18,584 nt of DNA from Firmicutes bacterium UBA5227 (GCA_002409285.1 DHUT01000008.1:1-18584), one strand, 5' to 3'; positions 9,155-18,489 are shown, counted from the stretch's first letter. The notes: generated by a model from the sequence alone, not told the origin. Numbers and translations are program-made.

Positions 9155-9904
9155 TTAATGCTCCATATATTCTTCTAATTTAATCAGTTGAGTAATAAAA
9201 TCCTCCGGAAAATTAAATCTTTCATTATTGAACATGAGATCAATCAAACTATCATCAAATTCATCATTTTCTTTATATTGACTGATTTTTCTGTTGATGT
9301 TTTCCATTTTTTCATCTAACTGCGAAACCGAATCCGCTGCTTCTTTAAGCTCCTGAATTAATTCAGCAGGAACATCTTTATCATATTTGTAGTATATTTT
9401 ATGCTCCAGGCTTGCCCAAAAATCCATGGCAATTGTCCTGATTTGAATTTCTACATACACATCTTCCACTCTGTCGGACATAAAAATAGGAATTTGCAAT
9501 ATTAAATGCAGGCTCTCATATCCGTTGGGTTTTGGATTCTTAATATAATCCTTGCACTCAATTACCGTTATGTCTTTTTGATTTTGCAGCATCTCGCTTA
9601 TCTGATAAATATCAGATATAAAGGAACAGGTAATGCGAATACCTGCAATATCCCGTACATTTTCCCTTATTGAAGGCAGCGACATCTCATAGCCTTTTCT
9701 ATAAACCTTTTTCATAATGCTTTCGGGTGTCTTTATACGAGATTTCACGTGTTCAATGGGATTATAATCATGAATATGCTGAAATTCCTGCATCAGAATA
9801 CTAATTTTTGTATTCATCTCATCCAATGCAAATTTGTAAGACATCATAAATCTAGTAAGTTCTGTTTTAATTTGTTTTATGTCTGTAGTTTGTTTAGTTT
9901 CCAT
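9155..9904 (-). CDS. Small alarmone synthetase, (p)ppGpp synthetase of the RelQ/YjbM-YwaC type
   Basis: This 249-residue cytoplasmic protein transfers pyrophosphate from ATP to GDP or GTP to make (p)ppGpp in the stringent response. The RelA/SpoT synthetase signatures are present in order: RIKTPESIMKKVYRKG (56-71), the DIAGIR metal-site motif (85-90), the guanine-stacking loop KPNGYESLHL (125-134) and VEIQIRTIAMDFWASLEH (151-168). There is no HD hydrolase, TGS or ACT domain, and the length fits a stand-alone small synthetase rather than long Rel. A charged helical C-terminal tail (about 185-249) is predicted and in the family supports oligomerisation. AAAGGAGT lies 6 nt upstream of the ATG. 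It is 243 nt downstream of the B12-linked operon on the same strand and is probably a separate unit. Confidence 0.93.
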   Translation of the reverse strand: METKQTTDIKQIKTELTRFMMSYKFALDEMNTKISILMQEFQHIHDYNPIEHVKSRIKTPESIMKKVYRKGYEMSLPSIRENVRDIAGIRITCSFISDIYQISEMLQNQKDITVIECKDYIKNPKPNGYESLHLILQIPIFMSDRVEDVYVEIQIRTIAMDFWASLEHKIYYKYDKDVPAELIQELKEAADSVSQLDEKMENINRKISQYKENDEFDDSLIDLMFNNERFNFPEDFITQLIKLEEYMEH

Positions 9905-10147
9905 GTACTACTCCTTTTATCGTAATATTAATATTTACGCAACAAATTATTTCTTATAAATGGAATTATATTATATACTTATTATCTTAATTTTACCATA
10001 ATTACATATAAAAAAACAGAAAAACACCAAATGAAATCAAATTAATTGATTAATTGGTATTTTTCCGACCTTTCGTTACTATTTACACTATTTACAGTCA
10101 AAAATCTTCTGATTGAAATATTATGATCCTACCTTCACACTGTCATT

Positions 10148-12301
10148 TTAATATATTATCAAATCATATAATCTATATAACATTACTGCAGTTTCTGCTC
10201 GTGTAGCATTTGCTTTTGGGTTGAATCTGCCATCGGAGCCTTTTATTACTTCGTTGTAAGCTGTAAGCCCTGCTCCTTGTTCAGCCCAGGCTGATATGGA
10301 ATCCACATCGCTGAATTTCATTAAGACAGACTTATCCTGTGTCTTGTACAAATTCTTATCCAGTATCGCTCCTATTATCTTGGACATTTCTTCTCTGGTT
10401 ATATAACCGTCAGGATCAAAGCTGACTGGAGATTTCCCGTTTATCAAGTCGTTTCTATATACGGCACCTACGGATTTAAAATACCACTTATCCGTATTTA
10501 CATCCTTAAATGGTAAATTGATGTCTAAATCATCATTATATTTCATCATCCTGGATATTAGTGCGGAAAACTCAGCTCTTGTAATGTTGGAAGCAGGAAC
10601 AAATTCTTCTGATGTTCTGCCTCCGATTATTCCTTTTGCCGCCATACTGTTTACCGCCTCATCTGCCCATTCATAATTTGATAGATCTTTGAATTCTGCT
10701 TTGTTTGTTTCCACTTTGAATTCACCTGATTTATGGGTTATAAACTTCATGCACTTAGTTTCAGAATCATATACTCCGCCTATTAATTCCTTTGTTTTAT
10801 CTTCATTTGCCAGAACCAAGGTTAAATCATTTTTGTCATTCCCGTTAATATCATAAGGAATTATAATTTTAATAGGATTAATTAAATTCCTTAATTCCCT
10901 GCCTTCTTGTTCAAATACTATCCATACTGAGCTGCTGCGTTTTTGTAATTTTATCTTCGTATCTGCTTTTACATCTCTTCCCATGAAATTAGGAGATATT
11001 TCAAATGACGATTTTTCTGAGAATATTGTTATAGTGTCTATTTCTTTGCTGATTGCTTTTTCCAACAACAGTTTTGTTAATATTATTTCATTAAACCCAT
11101 CCTTTTCTTCTACCATCTTAATTCTGATGTTCTTTCCAATATTTCTATTTGGGCTTTCATTGATTTTTGATGATTTGTATTCAACTTTAACAGAAATCTC
11201 CAATATTTCGTCAATTATTTTATTCAATGTAGTCTTATTTTCTATTTTGTAAGATGAGCTCAAAGCTATTCCCATATTTTCTCCGACTATTTCACTCAAT
11301 TCTTTTATTAAATCTTCATCGGATTTCTCATCTATCATATTATTTAATACTTTTGCAACACTTATGGCACTATTGCATATTTTAATTGCTAATTCTTCAG
11401 TTTTAATCAGGTTTAAGGCATTTAAAAGAACTTCAGATACCTTGTAGCTCTCTTTAAATATGCTCTTTATCTCCCCGGATTTTAAGCCGGCTATTGTGTC
11501 TTCATAACACCCTATCATATTATCCAGAGCTTTAATTATTTCTTTCTCCGAAGAATTTTTATTATTTATCACCTTTAAAGCTTCATCTATAGCTTTGCCT
11601 AATTCATCAGAATCACCGGAAACCATTGGCGCTCCTATGTCCGCTCCCAGATCTTCTGTATATAACCATTTAATGCTGTCGCCATCTTTTAATCTTACTG
11701 AGCGCGCACCAACATCTGGGAACTTCCCATTAACGGAAAACATCCATCCGCTGCCTTTACCCTTATCAAATTCACTCTGATTGTCAATACTTGCTATATA
11801 GCCTTTACGATTTTCATATTTAATGCCGTGAGCATCAAGTCTCCTTGTAGTCAGGCTTAGAGCACTTTCATTCTTATTTATTACAACATCACTTTCGTTT
11901 AAAATAACTCCCTTATATCCCTTTATATATAAATCAACCTTCTCGTCCTTTGGCTCAGGGTCGGGCGTATCTGACTTTTCCATAATTATTTTCTTAGCTG
12001 CTATGCTGCCATCTATATTTACTTGGCAATCATAGGTTTTATCCGGCTCTAAAATAACTCCAAACTCTATTTTCCCCAGATCATTTGTAATGCCCTGATC
12101 CACATAGTAATACCTGTATTCGTATTCGTCTTGTATTGTTATGCTTACAGGTCGATTTCTTACGCCTTTAATACTGATTAACGCCTCACTGCCATTTTGA
12201 GTGTAATCTATTAAAATATTTGATTCTGCCATGACCGTTGAAGGTATAAGCATAAATAGAATTAGCACCATAGATATTATGCGCTGTATGTTTTTTCTCA
12301 T
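10148..12301 (-). CDS. SLH-anchored DUF4430 (transcobalamin beta-like) surface protein
   Basis: This 717-residue exported protein has a signal peptide ending at TVMA (about residue 25). A short beta domain (28-107) is followed by a DUF4430 domain at about 120-216, with the diagnostic SGWMFSVNGKFPDVGARSV and LKDGDSIKW motifs. In intrinsic factor and transcobalamin, the equivalent C-terminal beta domain caps cobalamin held by an alpha/alpha barrel. Residues 230-370 are mostly helical and 370-530 mostly beta. Three SLH repeats end the protein (about 538-587, 597-648, 662-713; motifs ITRAEF, ITREEM, ATRAET) and should tether it to the cell wall. It lacks an alpha-toroid module of its own, unlike the large protein encoded 66 nt upstream, with which it shares an operon behind the B12 riboswitch. 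AAGGAGTG precedes the ATG. A role in surface corrinoid capture is inferred from the domain and the regulation. Confidence 0.9.
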   Translation of the reverse strand: MRKNIQRIISMVLILFMLIPSTVMAESNILIDYTQNGSEALISIKGVRNRPVSITIQDEYEYRYYYVDQGITNDLGKIEFGVILEPDKTYDCQVNIDGSIAAKKIIMEKSDTPDPEPKDEKVDLYIKGYKGVILNESDVVINKNESALSLTTRRLDAHGIKYENRKGYIASIDNQSEFDKGKGSGWMFSVNGKFPDVGARSVRLKDGDSIKWLYTEDLGADIGAPMVSGDSDELGKAIDEALKVINNKNSSEKEIIKALDNMIGCYEDTIAGLKSGEIKSIFKESYKVSEVLLNALNLIKTEELAIKICNSAISVAKVLNNMIDEKSDEDLIKELSEIVGENMGIALSSSYKIENKTTLNKIIDEILEISVKVEYKSSKINESPNRNIGKNIRIKMVEEKDGFNEIILTKLLLEKAISKEIDTITIFSEKSSFEISPNFMGRDVKADTKIKLQKRSSSVWIVFEQEGRELRNLINPIKIIIPYDINGNDKNDLTLVLANEDKTKELIGGVYDSETKCMKFITHKSGEFKVETNKAEFKDLSNYEWADEAVNSMAAKGIIGGRTSEEFVPASNITRAEFSALISRMMKYNDDLDINLPFKDVNTDKWYFKSVGAVYRNDLINGKSPVSFDPDGYITREEMSKIIGAILDKNLYKTQDKSVLMKFSDVDSISAWAEQGAGLTAYNEVIKGSDGRFNPKANATRAETAVMLYRLYDLIIY

Positions 12302-12333
12302 ATATTTACTTCACTCCTTATATTATACTGTAA

Positions 12334-12359
12334 GGCTCCCCGGCATTACCCGGAGAACC
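12334..12359 (-). other. Stable intergenic hairpin without a T-run
   Basis: On the transcribed strand, GGTTCTCCGG and CCGGGGAGCC can pair (10 bp with two G-U pairs) around a 6-nt loop, in the 66-nt gap between the two B12-linked genes. The sequence after it (TTACAGTATAATATAAGG) lacks a U-tract and leads straight to the ribosome binding site of the next gene. It is therefore more likely a partial terminator or an mRNA stability and processing element than a full stop. Confidence 0.55.
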
Positions 12360-12367
12360 CATTGTTG

Positions 12368-15300
12368 TTAATTAGCTACTTTTATCTCTTTTGCTTCCCG
12401 CATCATAATGTTCTGGGATTTCATGTCATCCCATACAAACGCCTTTATATAGTAGTTACCTGATTCGGGAACTAAGAAACCTGCAGACATTTCCAATTCT
12501 TCCTTACTGATTAATTCTTTTTTAACCATAGAATAGTTTATTAACTTATTGGTTTTGTTTTCATATAAAGCTACTATCAATGTAGCTGATTTTGAGGAAT
12601 CAGTCAGATTGATAATTTTTACTCCTGCATCTGCCTGTTTGCCATTTTTAGCTGCCGAGTCTCCTGTATATTCAATTTCAAATTCTTTTTCATATATTAT
12701 TATCTCAATACTATCTCTTATATCCTTTCCCTTAACCTTTGCACTTATAGTTGCTTTACCGGGTTTTTTGGCTTTTACATTTCCTTCAGCATCTACTTCT
12801 GCAATTGCACTATCTGAGCTTGACCACTCAATTTCTTTAACAGGTACTATTTGATCATTTTTATCATATCCTGTCACAAGTAATTTTATGGTTTCTCCCT
12901 CTGTTATTTTAGCTGCATCAGTCTTGTTTATCTTTATGCTGACCGGTTCATTAGCATTAAACTTCATTTCATTGAACATTGATTTACCTCTATACACATC
13001 TGCCAATGCTATAAATCCCTGTTCTGTTACGCTATCTATTTCCGGTTCAGGGCTCCATTCTGATTCCTTTTCAAAGTGTCCGTCCTTGTAATAGTTCATC
13101 AGCGAATCCACTATGGTCTTTCCGCCCTTAATCCATTTTTCTGATAAGGGGTTTTCTCCTGCTGCCATCAAGCCCTGAAGAACTGCTGATGCTGAATATG
13201 GATTTTCTGAACCCCACACTATAAATCCGCCTGTGCCTGCATCCTGTTCTCCCTTTAGGTAGTTCAGTCCTTTGTTTATTGCAGTTTGAACTTTTGTCTG
13301 GTCTTTATATTTTGCCAGTGCTGTCAGTACCATTCCTGTTTCATCTACTCCGCCAAAACTGCCTGTGCTGTCTTGATAACCAATAAGAGCATCTACTGCC
13401 TTATCTCTATTATATTCAGCTCCTGCCATATCCAATGCAAGCATGCCGAAGGCAACAGTTGTAGGATAATCATCATATTGTCCGATAATGAATTTACCAT
13501 CCTCATTTTGTGCACTTGCCAGAGCTTGTACATAGTCTTTGTTCTTATAATCGTATGGATTTTCTCCTGCCGCAATTAATCCCAATATGTTCCCCACATG
13601 CTCTGATGCGGATTCCGGATTTTCATTGGTTTTAAATTTATAACCAATCTCCGTTAAATCCTTCTCCAAATTATCACTTGTAAAATTATAACCAAGTGCG
13701 GCTCTGAAGGTAAATTCATCTTCCTTAGAGTAATGATTTCTTAAGGCTTTTATTGCTTCTTCTAATGTACTATCTGTTTCGTCTGCCTCTGTTACTCTTA
13801 TTTTTACAGTGTCTTTTATATTTTTGTCATCCACAAGAGCCGCAGTTATACTTACTTCTCCTGCTTTATGCGCTATTAACTTGCCGTCTTTTATAGTAGC
13901 TATTTCTGCATCGGAGCTTAACCACATTACTTCTTTATCTGTTACTATGGTAGTTCCTTTGCGGACTTCCGCTGCAAGTGGTAATTCTTCCCCTGCTTTT
14001 ACGGATGTGCCGGATATTATCTTTACAGTCAGCTTTTCTTCCGGTTCTCCGCCTGTCAGTTCTTCCCATTGCGGGTTATTGCCCTTTTTCCAATCATATA
14101 TACAGAACCAGATAATTTTATCTCCTTCTTTTAGTTTTACCTGATCTGCCCCTACATCCGGGATTTCACCATTGACATTAAACATCCAGCCGCCTTTTTC
14201 AGGTCCTGTTATGTCATATATGGAAGTTACCCACCCATTTGAATCAACATATTCGCCTGTAGTAGCCTGTAACGCTCCAAAAGCTGTCAGACCACCACTG
14301 TGATTTTCTTTGTTTATGGTTACTTTTTTAGGAGCAGATTTAATTTCATACTCATCATTTTCATCTATTACTATTATGGCTGTACTTACTTCCAATGTAT
14401 TTATTTCTTCCACAACGGTTATTTTGAAAGTATCCTTTATTTCTGTGCCTTTAACCTTAGCCGTTATTGTGGCTGTGCCTGTACCTTTGCCTACTATAGT
14501 TCCTTCTTTTACGGCAGCAATATTATTATTCGAACTTGTCCATATTAATTCTTGTCCGGCCAATACCTTTCCGTCTTTATCAAATACTTTTGCTGTTAAT
14601 GGTAAAGATTGCCCTGCTTCTATTTTCTCTATATCCGGTTTGGCTATTTCTACTTTAGCAGGTACTGCGTCCGGGTCTGCATTTAATCTCAACAATTCGA
14701 ACATGGATTTCTGGTTCTTTAAATCCGTCAATGCACCAAATGCAGTATATGTTGCTTCATAGTAAGTATACTCATCTTCTACGCCTTTCCCATAACCGCT
14801 ATTTTTCATGTTGCCCTTTATGGTTTTGCTCTTCACGATAGCATTTAGCATAGTTGAATCATTCTTTATCCATTTTTCATCTTCCAATGGATCTATTCCA
14901 TTTGCTATTAAACCTTGTATAACTCTTCCGGTCGCTGTAGGGCTGTTGGTTCCTTTTTCATAACCGGATACAATATCAAACCCACCGTCTTTATTTTGCT
15001 TAGTATTCAAGTAAACAAGTATTTCATCCACTTTAGCCTGTACTCCATCTATATCTTTATGATTCGATAGGGCTGTCAATACTATTCCTTCTGTCTTTAT
15101 ATCCTTGTAGGTGTGTGAACCATCTTTTTTATCGTAAATCGCCATTAATTTTGAAATTATTTTTTCTTCGTCATAATTTCCGCCTGCCATATCCAAAGCT
15201 ATGACCGACCTTGCTTGTGCTTCTACAGAGTTTTTATCGCTACTTGCCTTTACAAATTCCCCTTCATTTTCTCCATCCGGCTGTTGTGATTCTTCAAGCT

Positions 15301-18300
15301 CTTTTACAAGATTTCTTATATTAACCTTGTCCTTATACTGCCTTGGGTCTAAATCGGCTCCTATTAATGTTATTATGGATTGAGACAATTGATATGCGGA
15401 TTTATTGTCTTCATCTATATAAATATGCTTTTGGATATTATCTACATCCATTCCTGCAAGTCTTGCAGCTCCCGTTGCCATCATTTCAAGCCCTGCATTT
15501 ACTGTGCTTCCGCTGCTGTCTTCCGTCATATATGCTTCATAACATCGTTTCAGGAATTCTATTTCTTCCTCTAAATCTACTGGTACTACAGGTTCTGCCG
15601 GTACTTTAGGTTTTACATTCAACTTTATGCTTGCTTTTACATTGCTGTCCGTTTTAGATATTGCAGTAATAGTTACCTCTGTTATTACCTCTGCCTTTTT
15701 TGCTGCGAATTTATTAGGTGCATTAAATTCTAATATATCTTTATCTGATACTTCCCAAGTTACCTCTTCGCCGGCTAACACCTGACCGTCCTCATTTAGC
15801 ACATCTGCTGTTAAACCCATTTCCGAACCCTCTTCAAGCTCAGATATGATTTTCCCGCCTACGAACCTTATTTTTATACTATGAGGCTTTGTAAGATCCA
15901 GTTCCTGTTCTTCACCTTTTTTGACTTCACCATACATGGATTTTCCATTCCTTAAATCTACCAATGCTGCAAATGCGCCTATTGTAGCCTTTGTTTCTGT
16001 TACTGCTGATGGGCTGTCTGTTGCTTTAAAGCCGGTAGATGTCTTGAATAGAAGTAACCCGTCTAACATGGTTTTGCCACTTTCTATCCATTCTTCACTT
16101 AAGGGATCATCTCCTATTGCCATTAATGCCTGAATGACCGATGCAGTACTGGATGCTCTAATTTGTGGGTCTCCGTTGTACTTAAATCCTTCTATGTTTC
16201 CATCTGTGTATTGCCTTAATTTAAAGTACTTTTTAATACCGACAATGACTTCCATAACTTCCGTCTTATCCTGATGTTTTGACAATGCTATTAGACCTAA
16301 GGAGCTTCTCTCTATATTATCTCCTTCTGCTGAATTCTTTAATTCATAATAGTATTTGGTTCCATCTTTTTTTGCTTTTTTTAAAAGAAGCTCAACTGCA
16401 TTGCTTTTATTGTATAAATCTTCTGTGCTGCCAACTGAAGCCTCATACATATCCAAAGCTATTACAGACATCATTAAATCTTTATCATCAGGATCAGAAT
16501 TCCCTAATTTGAAGTTTCCACTTGCCTGCTGTGAATATGTTAATTCCTCTATAAAGTTTACATTATTATAGTTGCTGGGATCTTCTCCCGCAGCTATCAA
16601 CGCAATTATATTTTCCGCCAATTCTTTTGCCGATGTATAATTGTCCCTAATATACATCTTATCTTTAACATTATCGGAATTTTCTCCATTATGAATCATG
16701 GACATGGACAGCAGATAATTGTAATTATATCCTGTTTGTTCATCCAAATATTGCTTAATGTCATTTATATTTCCAATTATTATATTTTCTGTTGTTTTTG
16801 GAGTTACAGTTACATCTATAGTTCCTTTTATTTCAGGATTGGAAGTTAATGTTGCTGTTATGGTTACGGTAGTTTCTTCTGCAACCTCTCCTGCCGCAAA
16901 GGTATCTAAAAACGAAAATTTTAATACATCAGGATTTGAACTTTCAAATGTTACTTTTTCTCCGTTTGCTTCTTCACCATTGCCACATAAAACTTTTGTA
17001 TTTATTATTTGATTTCCACCCGGGAATAATGGCGTTACCTGTTTCCCTCCCGGGAAGCTTAATTCAATGCTTGCCGGTTTTGTCGGATCTGCCGGTTCTT
17101 CCCCTTCTTTTGTGTATGTAAAAGTTATTGTGTTTTCCTTTTTATCTAATGTTACCGTCTGTGACTCCGGTGTTTCATATCCTTCTATTTCTATTGGTTC
17201 AAAGGTATATTCGTTATTCATTTGGTAGTAATTTTCTGATATTTTATCTATTACATTTATTAAATTATAAGTAACCTTTATATCTACATTGTAATTTAGT
17301 AAATCATATCCAGAACCTTCTACAGCTACCCATGCTGAACCTTGTTTTTCCGCCTTTTTTAGTTCTTTTCCTACTATGGTTTTGCTTGAAGCTATTTCTT
17401 TGCCTTTGCTATCTTTGTATTCAACGGTTACAGCAGCAGGATTTACTATCCCGAAAGTATTCTTGGCTGTTGCTCCTGAATCATTGTATACTTTTACAAG
17501 ATATAAAATTTTTGTTGTTGTGCCGTTTCCGTTTCTTCTAAATATGGAATTGTCCCTATTAGTACTTGGCCAATTTTCTACTGTATTTGGTATTATTATT
17601 TCATCAACCTTGTTGTCTTCAAATGCATTTGCACCTATAGTTTTTAGCCCTTCATGCAATATTACGTTAGTTAATAAGTTTGTTTTAAATGCACCTTCCT
17701 GTATTTCCTCTATATTAGACGGAATTTCTATTTCTTTAAGCTGATTTTGCATAAATGCTGAATTACCTATAGATTTCAGATTCTTAGAGAATTCTATTTC
17801 AGTTAACTTGTTTCCAAAAAATGCTCTTTCTTTCACTTCCGTAATACTGTCAGGAATATTTAATTTTCCCAACAAATTTCCTTGAAATGCCCACTCACCA
17901 ACTACCTCTATACTATCAGGCAATTTTAATGTTTTAATTTGAGTTTGTATTTTACTCCCACTAAGGGTTGTATAATAAAAAGCTCTATACCCTATGATTT
18001 TTACAGGTACACCGTTTATCTCTTCCGGTATCACCAAATCCACAGGCGGTTTCCCACCCTTATACCCTGTTATAGTACCTGTTTCTTCATCAAACTCAAA
18101 CGGTGTTTCCTCTGTGACTTGCAGTTCAACCTTATTAGCTTCTGCTTCTTTAGTTACTTTTGAAAGGGTTTCCGAATCAACCAATTGTTCAGGATTTTCT
18201 TCCACACCTGCATCAATTTCCATTGCATTTGCAATATTATTAACCGCTAAAGAAACCGGTGACAAAATAATGCTAAGTGCTAATAACATAGATATGAATT

Positions 18301-18322
18301 TGAAATTAAACCTTTTTTCCAT
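12368..18322 (-). CDS. Giant secreted LRR / Ig-like / triple alpha-toroid / DUF4430 protein, putative transcobalamin-like corrinoid binder
   Basis: This protein has 1984 residues. The start is set at 18322 because AAGGAGAT lies 8 nt upstream and a signal peptide follows at once (MEKRFNFKFISMLLALSIIL, ending near ANA at residue 33). Starting at 18373 would place the first codons in the terminator tail. Approximate domains: BspA-type leucine-rich repeats 86-258; MucBP-like beta region 295-406; Big_2-like Ig domains 416-508, 813-905, 1221-1305, 1429-1511 and 1791-1875; alpha/alpha-toroid modules of prenyltransferase or cobalamin-binding type 515-801, 915-1209 and 1516-1788, with DGGFD, VIQGLIANG and GMVLTALA repeat signatures; DUF4430 1306-1411 with GGWMFNVNGEIPDVGA; and a C-terminal beta domain 1876-1984. 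In transcobalamins an alpha toroid and a beta domain sandwich B12. There is no SLH, LPXTG or transmembrane anchor, so retention may depend on the SLH-bearing partner encoded downstream. A B12 riboswitch precedes it. B12 binding is inferred. Confidence 0.9.
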   Translation of the reverse strand: MEKRFNFKFISMLLALSIILSPVSLAVNNIANAMEIDAGVEENPEQLVDSETLSKVTKEAEANKVELQVTEETPFEFDEETGTITGYKGGKPPVDLVIPEEINGVPVKIIGYRAFYYTTLSGSKIQTQIKTLKLPDSIEVVGEWAFQGNLLGKLNIPDSITEVKERAFFGNKLTEIEFSKNLKSIGNSAFMQNQLKEIEIPSNIEEIQEGAFKTNLLTNVILHEGLKTIGANAFEDNKVDEIIIPNTVENWPSTNRDNSIFRRNGNGTTTKILYLVKVYNDSGATAKNTFGIVNPAAVTVEYKDSKGKEIASSKTIVGKELKKAEKQGSAWVAVEGSGYDLLNYNVDIKVTYNLINVIDKISENYYQMNNEYTFEPIEIEGYETPESQTVTLDKKENTITFTYTKEGEEPADPTKPASIELSFPGGKQVTPLFPGGNQIINTKVLCGNGEEANGEKVTFESSNPDVLKFSFLDTFAAGEVAEETTVTITATLTSNPEIKGTIDVTVTPKTTENIIIGNINDIKQYLDEQTGYNYNYLLSMSMIHNGENSDNVKDKMYIRDNYTSAKELAENIIALIAAGEDPSNYNNVNFIEELTYSQQASGNFKLGNSDPDDKDLMMSVIALDMYEASVGSTEDLYNKSNAVELLLKKAKKDGTKYYYELKNSAEGDNIERSSLGLIALSKHQDKTEVMEVIVGIKKYFKLRQYTDGNIEGFKYNGDPQIRASSTASVIQALMAIGDDPLSEEWIESGKTMLDGLLLFKTSTGFKATDSPSAVTETKATIGAFAALVDLRNGKSMYGEVKKGEEQELDLTKPHSIKIRFVGGKIISELEEGSEMGLTADVLNEDGQVLAGEEVTWEVSDKDILEFNAPNKFAAKKAEVITEVTITAISKTDSNVKASIKLNVKPKVPAEPVVPVDLEEEIEFLKRCYEAYMTEDSSGSTVNAGLEMMATGAARLAGMDVDNIQKHIYIDEDNKSAYQLSQSIITLIGADLDPRQYKDKVNIRNLVKELEESQQPDGENEGEFVKASSDKNSVEAQARSVIALDMAGGNYDEEKIISKLMAIYDKKDGSHTYKDIKTEGIVLTALSNHKDIDGVQAKVDEILVYLNTKQNKDGGFDIVSGYEKGTNSPTATGRVIQGLIANGIDPLEDEKWIKNDSTMLNAIVKSKTIKGNMKNSGYGKGVEDEYTYYEATYTAFGALTDLKNQKSMFELLRLNADPDAVPAKVEIAKPDIEKIEAGQSLPLTAKVFDKDGKVLAGQELIWTSSNNNIAAVKEGTIVGKGTGTATITAKVKGTEIKDTFKITVVEEINTLEVSTAIIVIDENDEYEIKSAPKKVTINKENHSGGLTAFGALQATTGEYVDSNGWVTSIYDITGPEKGGWMFNVNGEIPDVGADQVKLKEGDKIIWFCIYDWKKGNNPQWEELTGGEPEEKLTVKIISGTSVKAGEELPLAAEVRKGTTIVTDKEVMWLSSDAEIATIKDGKLIAHKAGEVSITAALVDDKNIKDTVKIRVTEADETDSTLEEAIKALRNHYSKEDEFTFRAALGYNFTSDNLEKDLTEIGYKFKTNENPESASEHVGNILGLIAAGENPYDYKNKDYVQALASAQNEDGKFIIGQYDDYPTTVAFGMLALDMAGAEYNRDKAVDALIGYQDSTGSFGGVDETGMVLTALAKYKDQTKVQTAINKGLNYLKGEQDAGTGGFIVWGSENPYSASAVLQGLMAAGENPLSEKWIKGGKTIVDSLMNYYKDGHFEKESEWSPEPEIDSVTEQGFIALADVYRGKSMFNEMKFNANEPVSIKINKTDAAKITEGETIKLLVTGYDKNDQIVPVKEIEWSSSDSAIAEVDAEGNVKAKKPGKATISAKVKGKDIRDSIEIIIYEKEFEIEYTGDSAAKNGKQADAGVKIINLTDSSKSATLIVALYENKTNKLINYSMVKKELISKEELEMSAGFLVPESGNYYIKAFVWDDMKSQNIMMREAKEIKVAN
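12959..16777 (-). repeat. Three diverged alpha/alpha-toroid modules in the giant protein
   Basis: The modules are encoded at about 15920-16777, 14696-15580 and 12959-13777. Each runs about 275-295 residues and shows the same ordered landmarks: a (N)I-x-(G/T)LI-(A)AG-(E/D)-(N/D)P box, a V-x-(A)LDM box, a GxVLTAL or GLIAL box, a GGF-type turn, an (S/A)-x-VIQGL-(I/M)AxG box with (N/D)PL and a W(I), and a closing (K)SM(F/Y) before the next Ig domain. This points to internal duplication followed by divergence. Confidence 0.75.
14090..14407 (-). other. DUF4430 / transcobalamin beta-like domain within the giant protein
   Basis: This stretch encodes the single DUF4430 domain of the large protein, between its second and third toroid modules. 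Its core GWMFNVNGEIPDVGA and LKEGDKIIW aligns by eye with GWMFSVNGKFPDVGA and LKDGDSIKW in the downstream SLH protein, so the two genes carry paralogous copies. Human transcobalamin ends in a comparable beta domain. Confidence 0.8.
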
Positions 18323-18370
18323 ACAAAACCATCTCCTTATTTTTTTTTGTCTTCCCTTCATACAACCCAA

Positions 18371-18406
18371 CAAAAAAAAGCCTTAACCTTACCAAGTTAA
18401 GACTTT
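18371..18406 (-). terminator. Intrinsic terminator of the riboswitch expression platform
   Basis: On the transcribed strand, AAAGTCTTAAC pairs with GTTAAGGCTTT (11 bp, one G-U) around an 8-nt loop and runs into eight consecutive T residues (18372-18379). It lies about 110 nt after the B12 box and about 50 nt before the start codon of the giant gene, the position of an attenuator: B12-bound aptamer would favour termination. I could not identify the competing antiterminator pairing by eye. Confidence 0.85.
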
Positions 18407-18489
18407 ATAGCTCAAACAATCAAAATAATAATAAATTCATATATCATTAATATTTATCTCTATATCTCTATACATCCTGCCTCAATCCT

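Noticed and set aside
9919..9937. Imperfect CGTAA...TTACG dyad upstream of the alarmone synthetase.
   Set aside because: The arms are only 5 bp and the centre is AT-rich; no promoter alignment supports an operator.
10040..10055. AATTAAT-TG-ATTAATT palindrome downstream of the SLH-DUF4430 gene.
   Set aside because: It is short and made only of A/T in an AT-rich gap, so it is likely by chance; no T-run supports a terminator.
18323..18373. Upstream ATG at 18373 giving a 2001-residue form of the giant protein.
   Set aside because: It begins inside the terminator tail, lacks a ribosome binding site and would put 17 basic residues before a normal signal peptide. The ATG at 18322 has a well-placed AAGGAGAT.
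12549..18386. Many 60-150 codon plus-strand ORFs over the giant gene, and similar ones over 1-7246 and 10983-11780.
   Set aside because: They are antisense shadows of long, domain-rich minus-strand genes, with hydrophobic low-complexity translations and no initiation signals.
18455..18472. Tandem TATAGAGA in the riboswitch leader as a repeat element.
   Set aside because: Only two copies in a simple AT-rich sequence; noted under the riboswitch finding but not supported as a feature.
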